A stretch of DNA of 64,000 nt from Flavobacterium sp. CFS9 (GTDB lineage Bacteria; Bacteroidota; Bacteroidia; Flavobacteriales; Flavobacteriaceae): contig NZ_AP031573.1 in the NCBI RefSeq assembly GCF_041154745.1, positions 2,666,001 to 2,730,000 of the forward strand, in the 5' to 3' direction. Both the position numbers and the translations under genes were made by a program. Shown here piece by piece: positions 8,344 to 15,760 of the stretch. The notes under the pieces were generated by a model, which saw only the letters and a program-made list of their open reading frames with translations, had not been told where the DNA came from and ran no database searches. The first letter of the stretch is position 1. Every line of letters begins with the position of its first letter.

Positions 8344-9156
8344 TTATTTTTGAAGAGTGTACGGCTGAACCGAAATTCCGGCTTCGTCTAATGCTGCTTT
8401 GCAGTTCTCTAAAGTCTCAGAAAAAACAGCTCCATAATTAGCATTTTTTGCCCACGGACGTACGGCAAACTCTACAGAACTTGCAGTTAAGTTTTTGACA
8501 AAAACTTCCGGAGCAGGTTTTTTTAGTACTTTTGGATTGTTGTTTAAAACGTTCAAAAGGATATCTTTTGCTTTTTTGATATCAGAGTCATACGAAATCG
8601 CAAAAGTCAAATCAGCTCTTCGTTCTCCCTGCATCGAATAATTGATAATGGTACCGTTTGATAAAGCTCCGTTAGGTACAAAAACAGTTTGATTGTTAGC
8701 CGTTAACATCTTTGTTACAAAAATCTGAATTTCTACCACGGTTGCAACAACTCCTCCCGCGGTTTCGATCGTATCGCCTACTTTGAAAGGTTTGAATACG
8801 ATAATCAGCATTCCTCCTGCAAAATTGGATAGTGAGCCCTGTAAAGACAAACCTACGGCAAGACCCATGGCTCCTAATATGGCAACAAAGGATGATGTTT
8901 CAATACCAAGCTTTGAGATAAAAGTCACAAATAGTAAAATTCGGAGTGCCCAAATCAGGATGTCAGAGAGGAATCGGGTCAATGTGGGATCCAGATTTCT
9001 TTGGATCATTATTTTTGTGATGATTCTGCTGATTAATCGGATGGCGTAGATTCCGACAAATAAAATGATGAATGCTGAGATTAATTTTGGAGAATAATCG
9101 ATTAATACGTTAATAAATTTAGTAGCATAATTGCTAATCTGTTCTGAATTGTACAT
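8344..9156 (-). CDS. Small-conductance mechanosensitive channel, MscS family
   Basis: Inner-membrane tension-gated channel of about 270 residues, close to E. coli MscS in size. Three membrane segments occupy about 15-100. The pore-lining TM3 shows the Gly/Ala-rich pattern AILGAMGLAVGLSLQGSLSNF (about 89-109). The cytoplasmic beta domain has the family motifs FKPFKVGDTIE and VFVPNGALSNGTIINYS. The ATG at 9156 is preferred; a TTG nine codons upstream would run into the hairpin at 9167-9192. The closest relatives by layout are simple MscS proteins rather than the large MscK type. Confidence 0.93.
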   Translation of the reverse strand: MYNSEQISNYATKFINVLIDYSPKLISAFIILFVGIYAIRLISRIITKIMIQRNLDPTLTRFLSDILIWALRILLFVTFISKLGIETSSFVAILGAMGLAVGLSLQGSLSNFAGGMLIIVFKPFKVGDTIETAGGVVATVVEIQIFVTKMLTANNQTVFVPNGALSNGTIINYSMQGERRADLTFAISYDSDIKKAKDILLNVLNNNPKVLKKPAPEVFVKNLTASSVEFAVRPWAKNANYGAVFSETLENCKAALDEAGISVQPYTLQK

Positions 9157-9166
9157 ATTTTTAGAA

Positions 9167-9192
9167 TAAAAAAACCTTCCCAAAGAGAAGGT
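9167..9192 (-). terminator. Small hairpin with T-tract just upstream of mscS
   Basis: On the minus strand, ACCTTC and GAAGGT (9187-9192 and 9174-9179) form a 6-bp stem with a 7-nt loop, followed by seven T. It can terminate transcripts from the 9245-9652 gene. Because a TATATTTG element lies further upstream at 9206-9213, it could also sit inside the mscS leader. Confidence 0.5.
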
Positions 9193-9205
9193 ATATTAGT
9201 TTTTG

Positions 9206-9213
9206 CAAATATA
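9206..9213 (-). promoter_or_regulatory. -7 promoter element, likely for mscS
   Basis: Minus-strand TATATTTG matches TAnnTTTG exactly and lies 50 bp before the mscS ATG. No convincing -33 TTG is seen. Confidence 0.4.
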
Positions 9214-9244
9214 AAGATATTTCCCGGGATAGAAAAAGAGAGTT

Positions 9245-9652
9245 TTATTCCTTATCTGCAGCCTCATCAATAACGTCGTCAGCTTTAGTAACTGCTTTTT
9301 CGCTGATATCCGCTACGGTTTCTGAAACAACTGCTTTAGTTTCTCCGGTTAGCTCGCTAGTTTTTTCTTTTACAGAATCAATTACGTCACTTATAGAATC
9401 AGATGCTTTTTCAACATATTCGCTCACAATGTCCTTTGCCTGATGTGCATAGTCAGTTGCGGTTTCGATCAGTGGTTCTGATGCTTCTTTGGCTTTTGCA
9501 AAAGTTTCTTCGGCGAAGGTTTCTGCTTTTTCGATATAAGGAGCAGCGGCTTCTTTGGCTTGTTCAAAAGTGGTTTCGGCCTGGTGTGTCAGATCAGTAG
9601 CAGAATCTTTGGCTGTCCCAAATAAGTTCTTAAAGAATGAAGATAATCCCAT
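9245..9652 (-). CDS. LEA-like / YtxH-type amphipathic helical protein
   Basis: Predicted 135-residue protein without a signal peptide, starting MGLSSFFKNLFG. Almost all of the rest is Ala/Glu/Lys/Thr-rich amphipathic helix in recurring units of roughly 11-22 residues: QAKEAAAPYIEKAETFAEE, AKEASEPLIETATDYAHQA, VSEYVEKASDSISDVIDSV. This resembles group 3 LEA, YtxH and apolipophorin-like stress proteins, which are often unfolded until dried or membrane-bound. I chose the ATG at 9652 over an upstream TTG. Stress protection is an inference from composition. Any similarity search will be dominated by low-complexity matches. Confidence 0.7.
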   Translation of the reverse strand: MGLSSFFKNLFGTAKDSATDLTHQAETTFEQAKEAAAPYIEKAETFAEETFAKAKEASEPLIETATDYAHQAKDIVSEYVEKASDSISDVIDSVKEKTSELTGETKAVVSETVADISEKAVTKADDVIDEAADKE

Positions 9653-9760
9653 AGTCTTGATATTGATTGGTTTAGAATACAATATTAACTATTTTTAAAA
9701 TACCAAGACGTTATTTGGGTAATAATTTACTGATAATTAGTGAGATATGTTTTTTAAACT

Positions 9761-9793
9761 AAAAAAGCGCCTGCCAATGGCGGACGCTTTCTG
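9761..9793 (-). terminator. Rho-independent terminator of the Nfu gene
   Basis: An AAAGCG...CGCTTT stem with inner GCC/GGC pairs ends, on the minus strand, in a T-tract. It lies 20 bp after the stop of the Nfu-like gene. Confidence 0.75.
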
Positions 9794-9812
9794 TATTTTA
9801 TAAAGGAAAAAA

Positions 9813-10712
9813 TTAAGCGTTTACAGCCTCTACTTTAATGGCTTCGTCGTTTAACATGCTTTTTAGCATATTTTCGATTCCGCTTTTTAAAGTAAAAGTC
9901 GAGGATGGGCATCCACTGCAGGCTCCTTGTAGAATTACTTTTACTGTTTTGTCTTCTTCATTATAAGAGTCAAAAGCAATATTTCCACCGTCAGCAGCAA
10001 CTGCCGGTTTTACGTATTCTTCCAAAATGTTAATGATTTGCTGTGAAGTAACATCCAGTTTGTCAAATGCTTCGTCTTTTGTGATGTCGTTTTTAGCAGC
10101 TGTTTCAATCAGACTTTCATCTAAAACAGTTCCTCCGTTTTCAATAAACTGCTTGATAAAAGTTCGCACTTCAAGTGTGATTTCCTGCCAGTCATTGATG
10201 TCGTATTTGGTTACCGAAATGTAGTTTTCATCGATAAATACTTCTTTCACATAAGGAAATTTGAATAATTCTTTGGCCAATGGAGAAGAGGCAGTCTGAT
10301 CGATATTTTTATACTCAACAGCGTTTCTCGTCAGCATTCTGCTCACTACGAATTTCAGGGCCGCAGGATTAGGAGTTGTTTCTCCATAAACCGTAATAGG
10401 TTGTTTTTTAGTTTGGGTTTCTTCAACTTTAATGATTACGCCTCCCTTGTCTACAAATGAAGTAATCTGTTCCGCAACCGCATCTTTTACATCGTCCCAT
10501 TCAACAATACTATATCTTTCGATGGCAATAAAGTTTCCTGAAATATAAACGGTTTTTACAAACGGTAAATAGAATAATTGTTGTGCTAAAGGAGAAGCTT
10601 GTGCTTCGTCAATATTTTTAAATTCGAAGCTTTGATTCTGAGTTATAAAATCTTCAAATTCAAACTTTAATATCGTTGGATTTTGAGTTTCTTTTATGGT
10701 GATTTTCGTCAT
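9813..10712 (-). CDS. Nfu-type iron-sulfur cluster scaffold/carrier protein
   Basis: Fe-S cluster carrier of 299 residues with three domains. Two tandem Nfu_N-like domains (about 1-105 and 108-200) share parallel motifs: TQNPTILKFEF and TPNPAALKFVV at their starts, and SPLAQQLFYLPFVKTVYI and SPLAKELFKFPYVKEVFI inside. A NifU C-terminal domain (about 220-295) carries the cluster-binding GACSGCPSS motif (Cys265, Cys268). The usual Nfu has one N-terminal domain, so the duplication is notable, although such double forms are plausible for Bacteroidota. A TAAATTTG element (10729-10736, minus) precedes the start. Confidence 0.92.
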   Translation of the reverse strand: MTKITIKETQNPTILKFEFEDFITQNQSFEFKNIDEAQASPLAQQLFYLPFVKTVYISGNFIAIERYSIVEWDDVKDAVAEQITSFVDKGGVIIKVEETQTKKQPITVYGETTPNPAALKFVVSRMLTRNAVEYKNIDQTASSPLAKELFKFPYVKEVFIDENYISVTKYDINDWQEITLEVRTFIKQFIENGGTVLDESLIETAAKNDITKDEAFDKLDVTSQQIINILEEYVKPAVAADGGNIAFDSYNEEDKTVKVILQGACSGCPSSTFTLKSGIENMLKSMLNDEAIKVEAVNA

Positions 10713-10728
10713 GATTTGTAATTTTTTA

Positions 10729-10736
10729 CAAATTTA
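10729..10736 (-). promoter_or_regulatory. -7 promoter element for the Nfu gene
   Basis: Minus-strand TAAATTTG, an exact TAnnTTTG match, 17 bp before the ATG. The -33 region has no clear TTG. Confidence 0.4.
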
Positions 10737-10813
10737 CTAAAGTTATTTTTTGCGGATACCTACTATTTGATTTTTTAATAAAAGAATTAAGACTCTTTTC
10801 CAATAAATCTTAT

Positions 10814-10821
10814 TAAATTTG
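10814..10821 (+). promoter_or_regulatory. -7 promoter element for the PorP/SprF-family gene
   Basis: TAAATTTG lies 36 bp before the preferred ATG at 10857. The -33 position is not well conserved. Confidence 0.45.
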
Positions 10822-10856
10822 TGGCGCCTTAAATTAGTTGATCAATGTGTTGTTTT

Positions 10857-11846
10857 ATGAAGTTTAGAATCAGGGTTTTATTGTTTTTTTTAATTGTATC
10901 AACTTACTCTTACTCACAAGAAGGGATACCGGTTTATTCCGATTATTTGTCTGATAATTATTATCTGATCCATCCGTCGATGGCTGGAGCGGCGAATTGT
11001 GCCAAGATAAGACTGACTGCCAGAAAACAGTGGTTTGGTCAGGAAGATGCTCCGTCTTTGCAAACGTTAACTTTTAATGGCAGAATAGGGGAGCGGTCAG
11101 GAGCCGGAATTATTATTTTTAATGATAAAAACGGTTACCATTCTCAAAAAGGATTAAAACTTACCTATGCACATCATATCTTGTTTTCCAGAGATGAGCT
11201 TGATTTGAATCAGTTGTCATTTGGTATTAGTGGGGGAGTAATTCAGAGTCAATTGGATGAAACTAAATTTGGAACCAATTTTGATCCTATCGTCTTCGGC
11301 TCTATTCAAAAAGATTCTTATTTTAATGTTGATGTCGGGGCATCCTACAATTATCTTGATTTTTATGCCCACGCAACAGTTCAGGGCTTGCTGGAAACAC
11401 GAAGAGAATTATACACCGAATATGAGAGTAATAATCTTAGAAAGTTTCTTTTAAGTGCGGGGTATGTTTTTGGAAAAAGAAATACAGTAACCTGGGAGCC
11501 ATCTGTATTGTTTCAGGTGTTCGATAAAACCAAAGAAAAAACCATCGATTTAAACCTTAAGGCTTATAAAAATATGGATTTTGGAAGTCTGTGGGCTGCC
11601 TTATCTTATCGAAAAGGTTTTAATGGTACGCAATATGGTACGTCAAGTGGAGTAGCTGCTCAAAAACTGCAATATATTACGCCAATCATTGGTGTGAACT
11701 ATAAAAATTTTATGTTCGCTTATACCTATTCTCAGGTTACTGGTGATGTGAAATTTGATACGGGCGGGTACCACCAAATTACCCTCGGGATTAATTTATT
11801 TTGTAAAAAGGAACGTTACGACTGTAATTGTCCTGCAATTAATTAA
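10857..11846 (+). CDS. PorP/SprF family type IX secretion-associated membrane protein
   Basis: Predicted outer-membrane beta-barrel of 329 residues. The signal peptide (about 1-20) ends at YSYSQ. The mature N-terminus GIPVYSDYLSDNYYLIHPSMAG matches the family hallmark, in which a YxxNxxxxNPAxAG-like segment opens the barrel, followed by LTARKQWFG. PorP/SprF proteins are thought to help surface anchoring of type IX cargo and are often next to a large adhesin. Here the neighbour is a hexapeptide protein, so this is an isolated copy. I chose the second ATG, which starts the signal peptide (MKFRIRVLLFF); an ATG at 10845 would add MCCF. Confidence 0.88.
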   Translation: MKFRIRVLLFFLIVSTYSYSQEGIPVYSDYLSDNYYLIHPSMAGAANCAKIRLTARKQWFGQEDAPSLQTLTFNGRIGERSGAGIIIFNDKNGYHSQKGLKLTYAHHILFSRDELDLNQLSFGISGGVIQSQLDETKFGTNFDPIVFGSIQKDSYFNVDVGASYNYLDFYAHATVQGLLETRRELYTEYESNNLRKFLLSAGYVFGKRNTVTWEPSVLFQVFDKTKEKTIDLNLKAYKNMDFGSLWAALSYRKGFNGTQYGTSSGVAAQKLQYITPIIGVNYKNFMFAYTYSQVTGDVKFDTGGYHQITLGINLFCKKERYDCNCPAIN

Positions 11847-11855
11847 AAAAATAGT

Positions 11856-12380
11856 ATGCTGATTAAATCTGTAAACGGAAAAACACCTCTGATTCCAGAG
11901 GATTGTTATGTAGCCGAAAATGCTACAATTGTGGGCGATGTGACTTTTGGAGATTCCTGTAGTGTCTGGTTCAACACCGTTATTCGTGGTGATGTTAACT
12001 TTATCACGATCGGAAATAAGGTGAACATTCAGGATGGTGCGATCATCCATTGTACGTATCAAAAACACCCTACTGTTATTGGAAACAATGTTTCGATAGG
12101 TCACAATGCGATTGTTCACGGCTGCACGATTCATGATAATGTTCTAATCGGAATGGGTGCTATTGTTATGGACAATTGTGTGGTTGAAAGCAACTCGATT
12201 ATTGCAGCCGGTGCGGTTGTTACTCAGAATACGGTCATAACCTCAGGAAGTATTTATGCAGGTGTTCCGGCTAAAAAAGTAAAAGACATTGATCAATCCG
12301 ATTTTGCAGGTGAAATTGAGCGTATTTCGAATAATTACGTGATGTATTCCGGCTGGTTTAAAAACGAAAACGAAAAATAA
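11856..12380 (+). CDS. Gamma carbonic anhydrase-like hexapeptide-repeat protein (YrdA/PaaY type)
   Basis: A 174-residue left-handed beta-helix protein. Repeated hexapeptide pattern is clear through about 20-145 (NATIVGDVTFGDSCSVW, GDGAIIHC-like, IGHNAIVHGCTIHDNVLIG). Candidate zinc ligands are His in IIHC, IGHN and VHGC, as in gamma carbonic anhydrases. Family members hydrate CO2, act as acyltransferases or have no known activity, so the exact role is uncertain. It starts 9 bp after the PorP/SprF gene, which suggests co-transcription, and ends at a large palindrome shared with the convergent LytTR gene. Confidence 0.9.
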   Translation: MLIKSVNGKTPLIPEDCYVAENATIVGDVTFGDSCSVWFNTVIRGDVNFITIGNKVNIQDGAIIHCTYQKHPTVIGNNVSIGHNAIVHGCTIHDNVLIGMGAIVMDNCVVESNSIIAAGAVVTQNTVITSGSIYAGVPAKKVKDIDQSDFAGEIERISNNYVMYSGWFKNENEK

Positions 12381-12386
12381 AATATT

Positions 12387-12446
12387 AAAAATAGAAATTC
12401 CAAATTCCAAAAGTATTAAACCTTGGAATTTGGAATTTCTATTTTT
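12387..12446. terminator. Perfect 24-bp inverted repeat between convergent genes
   Basis: Arms 12387-12410 and 12423-12446 are exact reverse complements with a 12-nt loop. Each arm holds two AAATTCC heptads and ends in a run of A or T, so it can act as a bidirectional terminator for the genes on both sides. The heptad build suggests a dispersed repeat rather than a simple terminator. Confidence 0.8.
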
Positions 12447-12456
12447 GGAATTTAAC

Positions 12457-13173
12457 CTAAAGGTTGATTCTTTCGAAGAAAGAAGTCTTATAGCTTTCAC
12501 TGATTGGAATGCGTTTATCGCTAATCAAAACTTTGTTCTTCTGAATGGATTTTACGTGTTTTATATTGATGATATACGAGCGGTGAATTCGGGAAAATCC
12601 TTTGTTTGAAAGCAGATTTTCAAGTTTAATCAAACTGATTAGTGTGAGAGTAAATTTGTTATCAATAGTATAAATTTTTACATAATCTTTCAGTCCTTCA
12701 ATAAATAGAATATCAGAGAAATTCATTTTTACATTTTCGTATTCCGCTCTTACGAACATAAAATCCTGTTCCAGTTCCGGCGGGGTAGTGTGTTCTGAAA
12801 TAGTCTGAACTGTTGTGGCCGGATTTAATACTTGCTGTGCCCGTACAACCGATTTCAAGAACCGGTGAAACGGAATAGGTTTGACTAAATAATCCACTGC
12901 TCCAAGGTTAAAACCTTCGACGGCATAATCAGAAAAAGCAGTTGTGAAAATAACCAACGGTTTTTTCTCGATTGTATTCAGGAAATCGATCCCTGAAAAA
13001 TGCGGCATCTGGATGTCCAGAAAAATCAAATCAACATTATTCTGATTGATGAAAGAAATGGCATCAATGGCATTGTTAAAAGTATGGATCAATTCGAGAG
13101 CATCTACTTTTTGAACAAAATCTTCCAGTAATTCAACTGCTAAAGGTTCATCGTCTATAATTACACATTTCAT
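12457..13173 (-). CDS. LytTR-family response regulator
   Basis: Response regulator of 238 residues. The receiver domain (about 1-120) has the acidic pair IIDDEP (7-8), the phospho-acceptor Asp53 in IFLDIQMP, and the Lys of VDYLVKPI. A LytTR DNA-binding domain (about 135-238) shows the family pattern FVRAEYENVKMNFSDILFIEGLKDYVKIY and FSRIHRSYIINIKHV. The ATG at 13173 (MKCVIIDDEP) is the natural start. It is the last gene of the minus-strand run that begins at 16603, 137 bp after the LytS-type kinase that most likely phosphorylates it. Confidence 0.95.
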   Translation of the reverse strand: MKCVIIDDEPLAVELLEDFVQKVDALELIHTFNNAIDAISFINQNNVDLIFLDIQMPHFSGIDFLNTIEKKPLVIFTTAFSDYAVEGFNLGAVDYLVKPIPFHRFLKSVVRAQQVLNPATTVQTISEHTTPPELEQDFMFVRAEYENVKMNFSDILFIEGLKDYVKIYTIDNKFTLTLISLIKLENLLSNKGFSRIHRSYIINIKHVKSIQKNKVLISDKRIPISESYKTSFFERINL

Positions 13174-13310
13174 CTGTTGAAGTTTTAATTTTAAAGTTTT
13201 GTTTAGCGTCAAAAGTACTTTTAAACCAATAAAATAAGTTTTAAAATTATCATAAAAATATATAGAAGAACTTTTCGGCCTTTATAGTAAATTGGCCTTA
13301 TGTAAAAGGT

Positions 13311-14417
13311 CTAATCTATCGCGGTCTGAATTTTATCCAATTCCAAATTCAAATGTACACGAAAGAACTCGTCATCTTGTGTGATATCAAGTTTATGTGC
13401 ATTGGGATAAAGTAAATCTAGTCGGTTTTGAATGTTGACCAATCCGATTCCTGAGTTGTCAGGATCTTTACTATAGTCTTCAATCGTATTTCCGATCCAG
13501 AAATCCAGACTGCTGTTTAGAATGAATATTTTAATTTTCACGTGAGCCGCACCTTTGTAATCGGTTCCGTATTTGAACGCATTTTCGACAAACGAAATTA
13601 ATAGTAAAGGTTCAATAAACTTGTTTCTGGTGTCGCCATGAACATTGATTACGATGTCTTCAATATTGTTTAATCTCAGTTTTTGCAATTCGATGTAGTT
13701 CTGGATGTAATTGATTTCTTTTTCCAAATCGACCGTTTTGTTATCGGTTTCATACAGCATATAGCGCATCAATTCTGATAAGGTCACGATGGCATCCGGA
13801 ACTAAATCTGATTTTTTGTGTGCCAGAGAATAGATACTATTTAATGAATTGAATAAAAAATGCGGATTCGTTTGCTTGCGCAGATAGATCAGTTCTGTGT
13901 TGGTTCGGTGTGTTTCGGCGATTAATTTGTTTTGCTGATTGTTGTAAAATTCGGTCAGTGTTCGGATAACCGCACTTATGGTAATAATCAAAATATAAAA
14001 AAAAGAGGGGCCGATTTTAAAAAATAATGGTTGTTTTGTAGCCACAAAAGTCTTCAGTCTCCCGCCTTTATGGAGTAATTTAAGAACTTCCGGAGGAGGT
14101 AAAGCTTTTACTACTCGTGTCTGCGCAAAATCAGGAATAAAATAATTGAGTCTGACAACCATGAAAATTAAAATCAGGGCAGATACAAACACAAAATACA
14201 GCCAGTATTTTTTTTCCAAAAGCAAAACGGGAACCAGATAAAAATAGTTCAGATAAAACAGAATAATTCCGGTACCCCATTGTACATAAAAATCAGGACT
14301 GACTTTGAACGGACTTTCATAAAACTGAATTAATGAAGTCAGAATAAAGAAAATCCAAATGATACCGTGAAATAAAATTTTGTTTGAACTGGTATTTTTG
14401 ATCGTATCTAATATCAT
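13311..14417 (-). CDS. LytS/YehU-type sensor histidine kinase
   Basis: Membrane histidine kinase of 368 residues. Four membrane segments lie at about 14-32, 47-67, 72-92 and 137-156, followed by a coiled linker and the His_kinase domain. The phospho-acceptor is His186 in KQTNPHFLFNSLNSIYSL. The ATPase region has the N-box FVENAFKYG and the G-box NSGIGLVNIQNRL. There is no obvious periplasmic sensing domain, only short loops plus a stretch at about 93-135. Its ATG directly abuts the stop of the DUF4907 gene, so sensor and DUF4907 protein are co-transcribed. Confidence 0.95.
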   Translation of the reverse strand: MILDTIKNTSSNKILFHGIIWIFFILTSLIQFYESPFKVSPDFYVQWGTGIILFYLNYFYLVPVLLLEKKYWLYFVFVSALILIFMVVRLNYFIPDFAQTRVVKALPPPEVLKLLHKGGRLKTFVATKQPLFFKIGPSFFYILIITISAVIRTLTEFYNNQQNKLIAETHRTNTELIYLRKQTNPHFLFNSLNSIYSLAHKKSDLVPDAIVTLSELMRYMLYETDNKTVDLEKEINYIQNYIELQKLRLNNIEDIVINVHGDTRNKFIEPLLLISFVENAFKYGTDYKGAAHVKIKIFILNSSLDFWIGNTIEDYSKDPDNSGIGLVNIQNRLDLLYPNAHKLDITQDDEFFRVHLNLELDKIQTAID

Positions 14418-14750
14418 TTATAATTTTATTTTTAATAAAATTAAGTCATTTTTGGTTATTGTGGGCGATCTATTTTGATTGAGTCTGGTTACTACCAGCT
14501 GAGCCACTTTTAGAGCATCATTTTTTGTACTAAAGCTTTTAGAGTCGTTTATGACTGGAATAATAGCCTGCTTGATAATGATTTTGTTCTTTAAAGCAAT
14601 CGAATAACCCCAACCTGACGTAGTTTTGAAGGCTTCGATCGTAAAAGTTTCATTTTTCGCACAGGCTAAAAATTGTAAAGTAAGTACGATAAGTAAGATA
14701 GTCTTCCGGGTGTTAGTCCGGAAGAATGGCTTTTTTATTTTAGTTGTCAT
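14418..14750 (-). CDS. DUF4907-family exported protein
   Basis: Protein of 110 residues with a long basic N-terminus, a hydrophobic segment (about 16-32) and a Cys at LACAK, so it is likely a lipoprotein or anchored protein. The body has the DUF4907 pattern: FKTTSGWGYSIALKNKIIIKQ, an IPVINDSKSFSTKNDALKVAQ stretch, and a C-terminal SPTITKNDLI. The role of DUF4907 is unknown. It overlaps the kelch gene by 11 bp and abuts the kinase gene, which suggests it works with one of them. Confidence 0.75.
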   Translation of the reverse strand: MTTKIKKPFFRTNTRKTILLIVLTLQFLACAKNETFTIEAFKTTSGWGYSIALKNKIIIKQAIIPVINDSKSFSTKNDALKVAQLVVTRLNQNRSPTITKNDLILLKIKL

Positions 14751-15744
14751 TACTTGTTTGCTCTTCTAACGGTTTAAATTCCCATGCATCATCAAAATAG
14801 GTTGAACCTGTTCTTCCCAGCATATAAAAGCCGCGATTGTTAATGGCAAAGCCTACGGCATCTGTTCGGGTTGCACCTTCCGTTGGGGTTTTTTCTGCCC
14901 ATAAATCGGTGGTTGGGTTATATTCCCAGATGGTTTTGATATTATCTCCTCCCACAACATATCCCAAACCATTCATGGCAAAAGCGGAAGCATTTGAACG
15001 AACAACGGCATAATCATCATTGTAAGAGCTGTCATCATCCGTATCTTTATCAATGTCACGTTTTCTCGTCCATGCCTCAGTTGCGGGATCAAATTCCCAA
15101 AAATCCTCCTGATACACTCCGTTGTTAATTCCTGTTCCCAAATACACTTTGTCAGCAATTACAAAAACAGTGGCATTACGTCTTTTATTTCCGCTAAAAC
15201 CATTTACAAGAGTCCAGTTATTAGCCTGATCGTTGTACTGATAGAAATCTTTTAGATAATTTCCATCATAACCGGTTCCAAAATAGGCTTTTCCACCTGC
15301 CTGAAAACCTACCGCTGCGTAACGTCCGGTTCCGGCAAAATCAGTTTTTTGAGTCCATGTATTGTTGCTTGGATCGTACTGATAAAAATCTTTTAATTTA
15401 TTAGTTCCGTCATAACCTAAACCAATATATCCCTTTTGATTTAAGGCAAAAGCCGAGGCAGAACTTCTTCCGATACCCGGAAGATCCGCTTTTTGCTCCC
15501 AGTAATCTCCATTTGAATTATACGACCATAAATCTTTCAAATAAACATCTCCGGTATAACCTGTTGCGACATAAGCATAATCGCCAATGACAAAACTGGT
15601 TGCGCTGGATCGTGCAGGTCCGTCGAATGCCGATTTTTTAACCCAGTTTCCTATTAGCTCCTCACTGCTGTCATTGCTGCAGCTTATGAAAAAGAGACCT
15701 GAAAACAGCGTCACGAATAGTATTCCTTTTTTTAAATTATTCAT
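14740..15744 (-). CDS. Kelch-repeat lipoprotein (beta-propeller)
   Basis: Exported lipoprotein of 334 residues; the signal peptide ends in a lipobox (FFISC). The mature protein is a series of about six kelch repeats with the recurring pattern R.SA.AF...G..Y.G.GYDG...LKDFYQYDP..N.W, starting near residue 35 and running to the end. Kelch proteins fold as beta-propellers that bind proteins or glycans. No galactose-oxidase catalytic residues are recognisable. It lies between a beta-barrel gene (16 bp upstream) and DUF4907 (11-bp overlap). The ligand is unknown; a role in surface sensing for the downstream two-component pair is inference. Confidence 0.9.
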   Translation of the reverse strand: MNNLKKGILFVTLFSGLFFISCSNDSSEELIGNWVKKSAFDGPARSSATSFVIGDYAYVATGYTGDVYLKDLWSYNSNGDYWEQKADLPGIGRSSASAFALNQKGYIGLGYDGTNKLKDFYQYDPSNNTWTQKTDFAGTGRYAAVGFQAGGKAYFGTGYDGNYLKDFYQYNDQANNWTLVNGFSGNKRRNATVFVIADKVYLGTGINNGVYQEDFWEFDPATEAWTRKRDIDKDTDDDSSYNDDYAVVRSNASAFAMNGLGYVVGGDNIKTIWEYNPTTDLWAEKTPTEGATRTDAVGFAINNRGFYMLGRTGSTYFDDAWEFKPLEEQTSNDN

Positions 15745-15760
15745 AATGTATTAAGTTTAT

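Noticed and set aside
11796..12134. Minus-strand frame over the PorP/SprF-hexapeptide junction
   Set aside because: Antisense to two well-supported genes and lacks any recognisable motif.
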